DNA from: Actinocrispum wychmicini | GTDB taxonomy: Bacteria; Actinomycetota; Actinomycetes; Mycobacteriales; Pseudonocardiaceae | Reading direction: 5' to 3' | Assembly (NCBI RefSeq): GCF_004345645.1 | Contig: NZ_SLWS01000020.1 | Span: 1 to 64,000 of the forward strand | Length of the DNA: 64,000 bases | Position numbers and translations under genes: made by a program | Notes under the pieces: model-generated | Databases searched by the model: none | Told to the model about the DNA's origin: nothing | What the model saw: only the letters and a program-made list of their open reading frames with translations | In this document: positions 33,939 through 42,661 of the stretch, piece by piece | Layout: the number at the start of each line of letters is the position of its first letter | How positions within the stretch are numbered: position 1 is the stretch's first letter

Positions 33939-35156
33939 TTACTTCTTGCCGCCTTTTGTCCATTCGTCCCAGGGGATTTGCCAGTCGCCCAGGCCGTCCC
34001 AGGACTGGAGGGCCGGGCCCCCGCTGTTCTGGACTACGAAGATGTCGCCTTTCAGGCCTATGTCCTGCATCCATTTCGCGTTGTCCGTGGACATGTTGAT
34101 GCAGCCGTGGCTCACGTTGCTGGCGCCTTGCTGGCGCACTGACCAGGGGGCCGAGTGGTAGAAGATGCCGCTGTTGGACAGCCGGCTGGCGAAGGCGATC
34201 TTCGTCCGGTATCCGCCCGGTGAGTCGGCGGGGACACCGTACGTGCCGGAGTCCATGGTGTAGTCCTGCTGCTCGGTCATGACCACGTACGTGCCGTTCG
34301 GCGTCTCGTGGCCCTTCTTGCCCATGGAGATCGGGACCGTCTTGAGCAGCTGGTCGTCCTTGGTGACCGTCATCTGGTGGGTCTGCCCGTCGGCGACCGC
34401 GACCAGCTTCGGACCGATGGTGATGTTCGCCTTCCGGTCCTCCTTGCCGAACGAGCCCGGGCCGAGCTGCTTGCCGTAGATGGCCGCGTTGACCGTGATC
34501 TTGGTACCGGACTTCCAGTACTCCCGGGGCCGCCAGTGCACCTCGTTGTCCCGGAACCAGTAGAACGAGCCCTGCACCGACGGCTGGGTGGTGACCGAGA
34601 TCGCCTTCTCCGCCGCGGCCTTGTCCCCCACGTTCGACGAGAAGTAGAACACCAGCGGCTGCCCGACCCCCACCGACTGCCCGTCGGTCGGGCTCATCGA
34701 CACAGTGATCTGCTTGCCCGGCTTGATCGTGGTGAACGTCGACGAAGCCGTCGCCGGCTTGCCGTCCGCCCCCTGCCCAGTGGCATTGACCGTGTACGTC
34801 TTGCTGTACCCCAACGGTTCCGACGACTCCCACTTCGTGCCGTCGGCCGACAACGTGCCATTGATCGGCTTACCGTCCTGGTTGGCCACCTTCACGTCGG
34901 TGACCTTGCCGTCGGTCGCCGTGACCGTCACCGGCTCACCCGGCGCGACATCCCCCGCCTTGTCGATCGGCGTGAGCGTCAACCCAACCGCCTTGGCCTG
35001 CGGACCAACCGGAGCCCCGCTGCTGCTGCCGCCCGGCGCGCTGCTCGAACTACTGGACGCAGACCGAGCCTGATCCGCCGCCGGCGTGCCGGACGAGCAG
35101 GCCGCCGTGAGCATCGCCAAACCCGCGGCAAGGGCCGCAACCGACCGTCGAACCAT
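33939..35156 (-). CDS. L,D-transpeptidase lipoprotein (Ig-like plus YkuD)
   Basis: 405 residues from ATG at 35156 (ribosome-binding site aggtgggg). Signal peptide with lipobox TAAC (LAMLTAACSSG) and a Ser/Gly linker. Two Ig-like domains (about 60-250) precede the YkuD domain, whose catalytic motif HGCINMS is intact (with SNVSHGCINM, and the upstream HSAPW region). It makes 3-3 cross-links in peptidoglycan on the outer face of the membrane, like mycobacterial LdtB. The C-terminal tail QSWDGLGDWQIPWDEWTKG is typical of this actinobacterial group. Confidence 0.92.
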   Translation of the reverse strand: MVRRSVAALAAGLAMLTAACSSGTPAADQARSASSSSSSAPGGSSSGAPVGPQAKAVGLTLTPIDKAGDVAPGEPVTVTATDGKVTDVKVANQDGKPINGTLSADGTKWESSEPLGYSKTYTVNATGQGADGKPATASSTFTTIKPGKQITVSMSPTDGQSVGVGQPLVFYFSSNVGDKAAAEKAISVTTQPSVQGSFYWFRDNEVHWRPREYWKSGTKITVNAAIYGKQLGPGSFGKEDRKANITIGPKLVAVADGQTHQMTVTKDDQLLKTVPISMGKKGHETPNGTYVVMTEQQDYTMDSGTYGVPADSPGGYRTKIAFASRLSNSGIFYHSAPWSVRQQGASNVSHGCINMSTDNAKWMQDIGLKGDIFVVQNSGGPALQSWDGLGDWQIPWDEWTKGGKK

Positions 35157-35349
35157 GACCCCACCTAATACGTTGCCACTGCTGCCGCGCACTCCAGTCC
35201 CACCCCAGCGTGCCGCGCGGACCCCACCGACGGGCCCACACCCCGGATTCTGCCCGCCAGCTGCGGGACTCAATCACCCGGGGGGCTGATTTTTAACCGC
35301 TGGCCGCCCCATGCTAGGGTTTACCACGTTCGCAAGGGAGACCAAGCGA

Positions 35350-35422
35350 GCGCCGCTAGCTCAACTGGCAGAGCAGCTGGCTCTTAACCAGCGGGTTCGG
35401 GGTTCGAGTCCCTGGCGGCGCA
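35350..35422 (+). tRNA. tRNA-Lys (CTT), integration site of the island
   Basis: Complete cloverleaf: acceptor gcgccgc/gcggcgc with discriminator A, anticodon stem gctgg/ccagc around ctcttaa with anticodon CTT, T-arm cgggg-ttcgagt-ccctg. Its 3' half is repeated at 58884-58924, marking it as the target of a tyrosine integrase. Confidence 0.97.
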
Positions 35423-35425
35423 CCC
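35385..35425. repeat. att core, left copy (in tRNA-Lys)
   Basis: 41 bases from the last anticodon base to three bases past the tRNA end. Identical to 58884-58924. The extent (anticodon loop to 3' end) is typical of actinomycete integrative elements. Confidence 0.85.
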
Positions 35426-35428
35426 CTC

Positions 35429-35462
35429 AACCGCAGGTCAACATCCATGTTGACCTGCGGTT
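35429..35462 (+). terminator. Terminator after tRNA-Lys
   Basis: A 16-bp perfect stem (aaccgcaggtcaacat and complement) with a 2-base loop followed by TTTTG, a good intrinsic terminator. In the island model it belongs to the island's left end, just past the att core. Confidence 0.85.
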
Positions 35463-35639
35463 TTGTAGTTTCCGAACAATTCATTCCGGCCGTTTGACTG
35501 TCCATTGTGGTCTCCTGCTGGCCCGAGGGAAGCCCGAGAGGACGCGACGACGCCCGAGGGATGATCATCGCCGTCTTCTCCGCCTGTACCGTGCCAAAAG
35601 TCCACATGTGGGCGGTGGCCAGGTGTTTCGCCGGTCAGG

Positions 35640-36701
35640 TCAAGCGGCTCGCCGATATTCGTTGATCACGCCGCCGAGCACCTTTCGGCGTCTGATAGGA
35701 GCGTCCAGTGGGATGACGCTCGCCGGGTCATGGTTCGGTGGCCGCTGATCAAGGCCCTGGTGTGGCCGGTGGTCATTGAAATGCCGGACGTACTCTCCCA
35801 AGACAGCGGCGGCGTGCCGCTCGTTGTAGATCAGCATCCGGTCGGTGCACTCCGACCGGACGCTGCGTACGAACCGCTCGGCATAACAGTTCGCTCGAGG
35901 TGTCCGCGGCGGAATCTTCACGACCTCGATCCCTTCGTCGAGGAACACGGCGTCGAACCCGGCGGTGAACTTTGTGTCCCTGTCCCGGATGAGGAACCGG
36001 AAAGAGCCGATCCGTTCTGCGAGGTCCATTGCCAGGTTGCGGGCCTGCTGGATGACCCACGATGCGGTCGGGTGCGCGGTGACACCGAGGAGGTGTACTC
36101 GGCGTGTGCGGACTTCCATCACGAACAGCACGTAGAGCCGACGCAGGCCGATGGTGTCGAGGTGGAAGAAGTCCACCGCGAGCAGGCCCCGCGCCTGATT
36201 GCGCAGAAAGGTCCGCCACGTCGTGTCCGCACCCCGCGGAGCCGGCCCCAGGCGGCTACGGCTCAGGATCCGGCGGATCGTGCCGGCACCCACTCGGTGA
36301 CCCAGCCGGGCGAGCTCGCCCTGGATACGACGATGTCCCCATCGAGGATTCTGCCGCGCTATAAACACAACCAGGGAGCGGATCTCCTCGGCTATCGGCG
36401 GACGCCCAGTCCGACGTGGGTATGTCCACTTCTTCCGGACCAGACGCCGATGCCAGGCCAGCAGCGTGGCCGGGGTGACGATCCGGTGCGCACGCAGTTG
36501 GCGCGGTAGCAGCCTGAAGAGCGCCGACAAGACCGCGCGATCCGGCCACGTGAGACGCAGTCTGTTGCTCTGGCGGCGCAGTACGGCCACCTCGTGCCGC
36601 AGCACCACTACCTCGGCGATCAGCATGGTCCTGCTGCCAGCGAGCAACGTCAGCCAGCCGAGCATCCGAACTGTGATCAGGTACAAGAAACGGAACGCCA
36701 C
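35640..36701 (-). CDS. Integrase-core (rve) DDE transposase
   Basis: 353 residues, intact. An N-terminal helical region (EVVVLRHEVAVLRRQSNRLR) and HTH-like segment precede the rve catalytic core: AVDFFHLDTI (first Asp), LIRDRDTKFTAGFD (second Asp) and NCYAERFVRSVRSEC (Glu). Such proteins belong to the IS3/IS481-type superfamily widespread in actinomycetes. It is placed at the left edge of the island, divergent from a clearly homologous but frameshifted copy at 36816-37884. I did not find convincing terminal repeats by eye. Confidence 0.87.
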   Translation of the reverse strand: MAFRFLYLITVRMLGWLTLLAGSRTMLIAEVVVLRHEVAVLRRQSNRLRLTWPDRAVLSALFRLLPRQLRAHRIVTPATLLAWHRRLVRKKWTYPRRTGRPPIAEEIRSLVVFIARQNPRWGHRRIQGELARLGHRVGAGTIRRILSRSRLGPAPRGADTTWRTFLRNQARGLLAVDFFHLDTIGLRRLYVLFVMEVRTRRVHLLGVTAHPTASWVIQQARNLAMDLAERIGSFRFLIRDRDTKFTAGFDAVFLDEGIEVVKIPPRTPRANCYAERFVRSVRSECTDRMLIYNERHAAAVLGEYVRHFNDHRPHQGLDQRPPNHDPASVIPLDAPIRRRKVLGGVINEYRRAA

Positions 36702-36815
36702 AGGCGATGATCATGCCGGGCGCCGGAGCTGACGAAACACCTGGTCACAGCCTCAGCGACGAGTTCTGGCACGGTACAAGGTCACCGTCGAGTCGTTGTT
36801 GCATGATCCTTACTC

Positions 36816-37884
36816 GTGATCATGAGACTGGTCTACCTGCTGATGATGCGCGTGTTCGGCTGGCTCGTGTTGTGGGTACGGTCAGATGCCGCGAAGGATG
36901 CGGAGATCTTGGTGCTGCGACATCAGGTCGCGGTGTTACGTCGGCAGGTGGAGCGACCACGATTGAGCTGGGCTGATTGTGCGGTGCTGGCCGCATTGGT
37001 CCGGTTGATACCGGACTGGCGGCGGCTGCGGTTGATCGTTTCACCACGTACCATCCTGCGGTGGCATGCGCGGTTGGTACGACGCCACTGGACCTACCAG
37101 CGTCCGCCCGGGCGGCCACCAACGGCAGCGACGATCCGTCGGCTGGCGCTGGAGATGGCCAGGGACAACCCGTTGTGGGGTTACCGGCGTATCCATGGCG
37201 AACTTGTTGGCTTGGGGCACCGGATGGCGGCGTCCACGGTGTGGTCGATCCTGAAGGACGCGGGACTGGATCCAGCGCCTCGTCGGTCGGGACCGACGTG
37301 GAAGCAATTCCTGACGGCGCAAGCGAAAGGGGGTTATGGCGGTCGACTTCTTTCACGTCGACACGGTGTTGCTGCGCCGGTTGTACGTGTTGTTCTTTGT
37401 CGAGCATGGCCGTCGTCGTGTGCACGTGGCTGGGGTGACGGCCCATCCGACGGCGGCATGGGTGGTGCAGCAGGCCCGCAACCTGCTGATGGATCTGGAT
37501 GATCGGGCCGAGAGCCTGCGGTTTCTGATCCGGGATCGCGACACCAAGTTTACCGCCGCGTTCGATGCGGTGTTCACCGCGGCAGGTATGGATGTGTTGC
37601 GGACGCCGGTGCGGGCACCTCGAGCGAACGCGATCGCGGAACGCTGGGTGGGCAGTGTGCGCCGGGAGTGCCTGGATCGGATGCTGATCGTGAACCGGCA
37701 TCACCTCGAAAGGGTGTTGGCTGACTATGTTGATCATTTCAACGTGCATCGGCCACACCGGACGCTGAACCAGCGGCCACCTCACGACGACGCCATCCAT
37801 GTCCCACCGTTCGGCGCAGCCATGCACGTCCAACGGCACGATCGGCTCGGTGGACTGATCCACGAATATCAGCACGTCGCGTGA
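36816..37884 (+). pseudogene. Frameshifted rve-type transposase, homologous to the neighbouring copy
   Basis: Two overlapping frames together encode a protein like the 35640-36701 transposase (IMRLVYLLMMRVFGWLVLW ... LTAQAKG, then VMAVDFFHVDTV ... HVA). The break is at a run of five G at 37329-37333; removing one G restores QAKGVMAVDFF. The catalytic motifs VDFFHVDT, LIRDRDTKFTAAFD and NAIAERWVGSVR all lie in the second frame. The direction of shift (+1) does not fit the usual -1 slippage, so inactivation or a sequencing error is more likely than programmed frameshifting. Confidence 0.8.
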
Positions 37885-38035
37885 TGTGACGCCATTTCCG
37901 GCACCGACAGGGCACTGTGAGTGATGACACTGGACGCTGTGAGTCCACATGAGACAGAGGCGCGCTCGGGGCGGAAGTTGTCGCCGGAGCAGGCCGCCGC
38001 GCGGCGGCAAGCCACGCAAGGACGACATCCCCGTC

Positions 38036-38411
38036 ATGGTGATCAACCCGTCCTGCGAGCAACTTGCCCTCGTCCCAGAGGCCTCTGGTGGCTGGCGCAA
38101 CGCCACGTTGGAGGGGTTCGCCGCGCTCGGATTCGTCCAACCCACCCGCGATTTTCCTCCCACGATCACCGAGGCGGAGGCAGAGATTTCCGAGGAATAC
38201 CTGATTGTCACCGTGACCGGTTACCTGCCGGACATGCCCGACCAGGAGTGGGCGATCAAAGCCGCCCGAACACGTACTCGACCAAGTCCGGCGGCTCAAC
38301 GGCCTCGCCGTCTCGTTCGTGACCAAATCCCTGCCCACGCTGCTGGCTCCAGACGATCTCCCCGCCGCGTTTAGCGACGCGACGAGGCCCGCATCGGCTG
38401 GGTGCCACTGA
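38036..38411 (+). pseudogene. Frameshifted hypothetical gene
   Basis: The first frame reads MVINPSCEQLALVPEASGG ... LPDMPDQEWAIKAAR and the second continues sensibly as EHVLDQVRRLNGLAVSFVT ... DLPAAFSDATRPASAG before its stop. Joined they would give about 125 residues, an acidic soluble protein of no family I recognise. The shift occurs near 38263. Upstream coding (from about 37924) may be part of the same gene in yet another frame. It follows the broken transposase, consistent with general decay at the island's left end. Confidence 0.5.
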
Positions 38412-38647
38412 TGCCGGTATGAACGCCCCCAGCACTACTCGGGTGCAGCAGACGCTGGCCGAGACCTTGCTGGTACAGACTGACGCCAATCACGGCTTGC
38501 TCAACGAAGAGTAGTTTTCACTCGTACCTCATTCTTGCAAATACACATATTTGTTTTCTAACTCCAAGACAGCAGCCTGTCCTTCTAAGTCATGGATAGC
38601 CTCCACACCACCTCCCTTGTCGCAGCAAGTGCCCGTGCCATAGCCAA

Positions 38648-40237
38648 TTAGGTCTGCGATACTGATCGCGCAGTGCTCCAAAGCCTGTCCAGCAAAAGTG
38701 GGTCGACAAGGCCCATGGCTTGCGACGCGTCCCTAAAAGACATCGAGTTCCCCAAGACTGCCTCGCTATATGTTCCGTCCCCGATCGTACCAAGTTTATC
38801 GTCGTACGTCATGGTGGTCGACCGATTTCCCATTAGCAAGGTTGCCGCGCTCTCAGTGCCTGCAACCTTGCTCTTGCCGAAAATTCGGAATGCGATGCCA
38901 TGCGGCCCTTGTACTTCCAAGTCGTCCGAAACACTACATAGCACTACACCGCCACTATTAACACGGAGACGCCCAAGCCTGCTGCCTATCACGATGGCAC
39001 CCTCAATACTTGACCCCGGGTCGCGAATCTCAGATCCAATGATCACTGAGCCATGGACTCGCACGCCTGGCGCTATCTTGCTATCTCTAACAAAGGACTC
39101 GCCCTCTGACAATGATTCTGGCAGGCCGAGAAAGGCTCGAACGACACGTCCTTGTTCGTTGGGAGCGAAGACATCGCCGAAGGTATTGCGGAGTGACAAA
39201 TGGTTTCCGGCGTCCAGCCAGTAAGGTTCACCAAAATCCATCACGGCCACTCGTAGTTCGCGCCCGAGTTCTTGTTGGAGCCGACGTTTCATAGACTGGA
39301 CTGCGCTAAAGAATCTCGGAACCGCTGAGCCCAAACTTGCAAAGCCAGTTCCGCCGAAACGAGCTTCGGCTCGGCCAATAGCTTCCCAAGAATCTATATC
39401 TGCGCACTGCAACGCCATCCAAAAATACGGATCCCAGTTGACAGCTGAACTGCTATCGTTAAGTTCGCCTTGAAAGCTCTCACAGGCCGCTCTTAGGAGT
39501 CGATGCGAGGCCGCTAGACTTCCCAAGTTAACATAGGTGGCAGTATCTGAGTACGCCGAGGCAGAGAGCTCACGCAAGAGCGATGACATGGGCTGACGCG
39601 GAAGATCTCTAATCACGAAACCTGTGCGACTGTCAACCAACAACCATTCCTTTTGGTTAGCAAGTGATATTGTAGGGTCCGTACGCCAAGCAAATCTAAC
39701 AGCATCAACATCAGCGTATTGATCCGGCGCTGCAACCAATTCCGAACTCGGAATCAGCACCTCGTCACCCCACCGGACGATCAGTCCTTCAAACCCGCCC
39801 TGACGTAGACATTGTATCCAAGGAGCAGTCGACCGTATGGCGGCTTCACCAACACTAAGGCCCGCAGGAGAGGAATCTGCATCGGGAAGCGGAAACGCAG
39901 ACTTCATGTTACCTAGCGCCTGCGTAAATGGACTCAGCCTGGTTCCGGCGCCGACCAGCATAACTATCTGCTCGAGCCTAGTGAGGCCAGATGACACAAG
40001 CTCTCTACCGGCGAAGACCTGATCATAAGCCTGTAGAGTCCCAAGGAAGTTACCCTTGCTGCCGCGTTCAGCGAGGACTCGCGGAAAGGTCTCTCCGGGA
40101 CGATTTTCACTAGTCTCGCCCAGCCGACTTCTCCAAAACGCCGCCTGCTTGTCGTCGCCAGTCACAATAATAGCGCGCGTCGCGGAACTCTTGTCCGCAC
40201 GAGCGACGCTCGCATTTCCTTGATGGAACAACGACAT
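38648..40237 (-). CDS. Nucleotidyltransferase-like protein with C-terminal beta-helix
   Basis: 529 residues, intact, AT-richer than the flanking chromosome. Residues about 90-120 contain IVMLVGAGTRLSPFTQALGNMKSAFPLP. This resembles the sugar-nucleotidyltransferase signature G-x-G-TRL-x-P-x-T...K-x-x-P, with the conserved Lys. From about residue 390 come hexapeptide-like turns (IAPGVRVHGSVIIGSEI, SSIEGAIVIGSRLG), a left-handed beta-helix as in GlmU or glucose-1-phosphate adenylyltransferases. The middle 250 residues match no motif I know. It starts two bases after the CxxC gene, so they form an operon. A divergent NDP-sugar synthase is likely; product and substrate are unknown. Confidence 0.6.
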   Translation of the reverse strand: MSLFHQGNASVARADKSSATRAIIVTGDDKQAAFWRSRLGETSENRPGETFPRVLAERGSKGNFLGTLQAYDQVFAGRELVSSGLTRLEQIVMLVGAGTRLSPFTQALGNMKSAFPLPDADSSPAGLSVGEAAIRSTAPWIQCLRQGGFEGLIVRWGDEVLIPSSELVAAPDQYADVDAVRFAWRTDPTISLANQKEWLLVDSRTGFVIRDLPRQPMSSLLRELSASAYSDTATYVNLGSLAASHRLLRAACESFQGELNDSSSAVNWDPYFWMALQCADIDSWEAIGRAEARFGGTGFASLGSAVPRFFSAVQSMKRRLQQELGRELRVAVMDFGEPYWLDAGNHLSLRNTFGDVFAPNEQGRVVRAFLGLPESLSEGESFVRDSKIAPGVRVHGSVIIGSEIRDPGSSIEGAIVIGSRLGRLRVNSGGVVLCSVSDDLEVQGPHGIAFRIFGKSKVAGTESAATLLMGNRSTTMTYDDKLGTIGDGTYSEAVLGNSMSFRDASQAMGLVDPLLLDRLWSTARSVSQT

Positions 40238-40239
40238 AG

Positions 40240-40710
40240 CTAGATTCGCCCTTCCGATGCTAGGAGTGAGTCGAGCACTTCGTCAGAGCCAGCGTTAACC
40301 CAGTCCCCGCGCGACCATTTGTAGTCACAATTTCTTCCATAGCGGTACCAATTCGCATCCTCCTCGCGTATGTAGACGATCCAATGACCTCCACATTGCG
40401 GGCACAACGCAGCCAGCACGTGCTTATCGGAACGTCCATTTGAGTGAAGCAAGGTAAGCTCACCTGGACTAAGTTGCATCAGTACAGAGGACACAATCGC
40501 TTGCTCGATACGGAAGAATGTGCGCAGAAAGTCCAGGTCCGCTGTCGAAGGTTTGAGGTTCTGCACCCACCGGACGTCCCCGTCCTCTTTCTCTGAGCGT
40601 GTCCAGCGGCCGAGGTCGCGCTCCCAATCAAGTTCCCGCGTGATCCCCTCGTCAGGATCTGTTGGTACCGGTACCCTGAAATCAGTCAACCTACTATCCC
40701 TCATTCGCAT
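40240..40710 (-). CDS. Hypothetical CxxC protein, 156 residues
   Basis: Soluble protein with no recognised family. Notable are LCPQCGGHWIVYIREEDANWYRYGRNCDYKW, holding a CPQC pair and a later Cys that could bind zinc, and aromatic-rich WSRGDWVNAG near the end. The N-terminal part is charged (PTDPDEGITRELDWERDLGRWTRSEKEDGD). The ATG at 40710 has a weak ribosome-binding site; MRDSRLTDF at 40704 is an alternative. It is the first gene of a two-gene unit with the nucleotidyltransferase-like gene, two bases downstream. Confidence 0.6.
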   Translation of the reverse strand: MRMRDSRLTDFRVPVPTDPDEGITRELDWERDLGRWTRSEKEDGDVRWVQNLKPSTADLDFLRTFFRIEQAIVSSVLMQLSPGELTLLHSNGRSDKHVLAALCPQCGGHWIVYIREEDANWYRYGRNCDYKWSRGDWVNAGSDEVLDSLLASEGRI

Positions 40711-41329
40711 CGCTCAGATTTAGGTGCACACGTGCTTGACGTGGAACTATACCCCCCACTGTACTGCCCTGGGAGGTTGGGAACGCGACTGGTGGGGAGC
40801 CGGTCGCTGAGCACGGTGTGACCTCGGTGGCGATAGTAGGCGCCGCTACTGAGGTAATGGCACGCGGCGTTAGGTCTCAGACTGGTGGCAGTGGGAGGAG
40901 ATCTTCTCCCTTGTTAAGAGTCAAGCCGTAGCCAGTTCGCGTGGGGGAGTTGGCCTGTCAAAGGCTTCGATGGGGTTGTAACTGTGATCGGCAGTTGAGG
41001 CGGCGATTGCGAGCTGCCCAACGAAGCGTGGAACTAGGGCTGCTGGCGGTCGCCCAGGCCCGCCAGCGTTGGTAGTGGTCATGAGGTTGTCCTGGCAGCG
41101 CGATGGTTGGAGGCTCAAGACAATGCTGGCGAGCCGCGAGGGCGTCGACGGCCGGCTGTCTGCCCACTCGGCGCAAAGCTGTGATGATCTTGACGTGTGT
41201 CAGCCTCGGCCCGGCCTCCGATGTAGGCGCTGCGGCGAAGCTCTTGCGAGCTTCGAGGCTGACCAGGTGGCTGTAGTGCCTTTGGCGAACGCCCGGCATG
41301 AAGCTGCCGGTCAGGCGCCATCACGCGGG
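40711..41329. other. Region without a supportable gene
   Basis: Contains the promoter side of the CxxC gene and then GC-rich sequence leading into the IS701 remnant. Open frames exist on both strands but none has a ribosome-binding site or family resemblance. It is probably IS debris. Confidence 0.5.
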
Positions 41330-42196
41330 GACGTCGCTGTCCTTAACGCAGCGCCTGAACTGTTCGTGCCAGAGTCCTGGGATGAGGAGAAAGCCGTGGA
41401 TGAGTGGTCCGCAGCCGGATTCGGCGTCGGCGACCTCGTATTGCGATCCCGCATGAGGCGCGGCATCGGGAGAAGTGGCGGCCCTGGCCCTGGCCCTGGC
41501 CCTGGACATGCTCGTCGAGGTCACCACCGAATGGGGCCTACCGCACAGGCCGGTGGTGGCCGACGCCAGCTATGGCGACGCCACCGAGTTCCGGCTCGGC
41601 CTGACCGACGGCCTGGCCTCTGTGCTGGCGGGGTCCCCGACCAAGACCGCCCACCCGGCTCATGCCGTGCCGGTGACACCGGCCTGTCGCGGCAATGGCC
41701 GCCCGCCACAGCCTCGCCACCCCTACAAGCCCATCGACCTGCAAACCCTGGTCATGGACGCGGGCAAGGCGCAGGGCCGGTTCGTGGTGTGGCGGCACGG
41801 ATCGAAGCACCTCCCGGGCAACCCAACCGCGAGGATGCGGTCACAGTTTCTGGATCTGCGGGTGCGTCCGGCCAACCGCAACATCCCCCCGTGACACCGA
41901 TGGGAGCCTGCCCGACTGCTGGTTGCTGGCCGAGTGGCCACCCGACCAACCCGAGCCGACCGACTACTGGCTGTCCACCCTGCCCGCCGGGATCACGCTG
42001 CGACACCTGGTACGGCTGGCCAAGATGCGGTGGCGCATCGAGCAAGATTACCGCGAATTCAAAGACGGGTCTGGGCCTGGATCACTTCGAAGGCCGCAGC
42101 TGGCTGGGCTGGCACCGGCACGTCACCCTCGCCGCAGTGGCACAGGCGATCTGCACCCAACTCCGCCGCACCCTAAAAGTCCCTGCGCACGCCTGA
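41330..42196 (+). pseudogene. IS701-family transposase remnant, multiply frameshifted
   Basis: Pieces in at least three frames line up with an IS701 transposase: ELFVPESWDEE, then IPHEARHREKWR, then EWGLPHRPVVADASYGDATEF ... RVRPANRNIP, then GSLPDCWLLAEWPPDQP ... MRWRIEQDYREFKD, then GLDHFEGRSWLGWHRHVTL to the stop at 42196. The N-terminal 100 or so residues are absent. The gene is inactive. Confidence 0.85.
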
Positions 42197-42407
42197 CGCT
42201 CTACGCGGTCCTGCGCGACCTTCAGGCCTTACTCGCGGTCTGGACAGGTGTCTGCCACACCTGTCGACAACCTGTCCAAACCGCAACCAAGCACGCAACA
42301 ACCCCAGATCAACACCATCTAATGAAGCACTACTACCTATCAGGCACCAATAAGCACCTGCCCATTCAAGCATCTTGCCGTTGCGGAATCACCCGTCGCC
42401 GACGTCA

Positions 42408-42500
42408 CTGCCGACATTCGCCACGAAGGATGCGGTCGACTCGATGCGCCTTGCCGTTAATCCACGGCCGGTACGGGCGAGTATGGCGGGCGATAATTGT
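42408..42500 (-). pseudogene. Fragment of an IS481-type transposase
   Basis: A short frame reads ARHTRPYRPWINGKAHRVDRIL, recognisable as the conserved RTRPYRPQTNGKxERF region before the catalytic Glu of IS481/IS3 transposases, but with the Glu replaced (KAHRV). The rest is lost. It lies between the IS701 remnant and the intact IS630. Confidence 0.55.
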
Positions 42501-42661
42501 AGTGGTAGTGTCAAATGATCGTCCTCCCACTGCGCTCGACGCTGCGACTGAGGGGCCACAGTCCATGAGCAGCTGGTCGAGCACCACCGATTCACCAGTA
42601 ACTGCCAGCGGATCAAGCTGGTCGCGGGTCAGCAGAGCACACGTGAGCAAGGCTCGATTGA

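Noticed and set aside
35356..35607. Leftward 83-codon frame running through tRNA-Lys
   Set aside because: It reads the antisense of a tRNA and terminator; such frames are routinely mis-annotated.
37329..37333. Programmed frameshift in the second rve transposase
   Set aside because: The required shift is +1 at a G run inside the catalytic core, not the -1 heptamer used by IS3-type elements; an indel is simpler.
38419..38514. 31-codon frame (MNAPSTTRVQQTLAETL...) after the frameshifted hypothetical gene
   Set aside because: Very short, no convincing ribosome-binding site, no family; possibly the tail of the adjacent broken gene.
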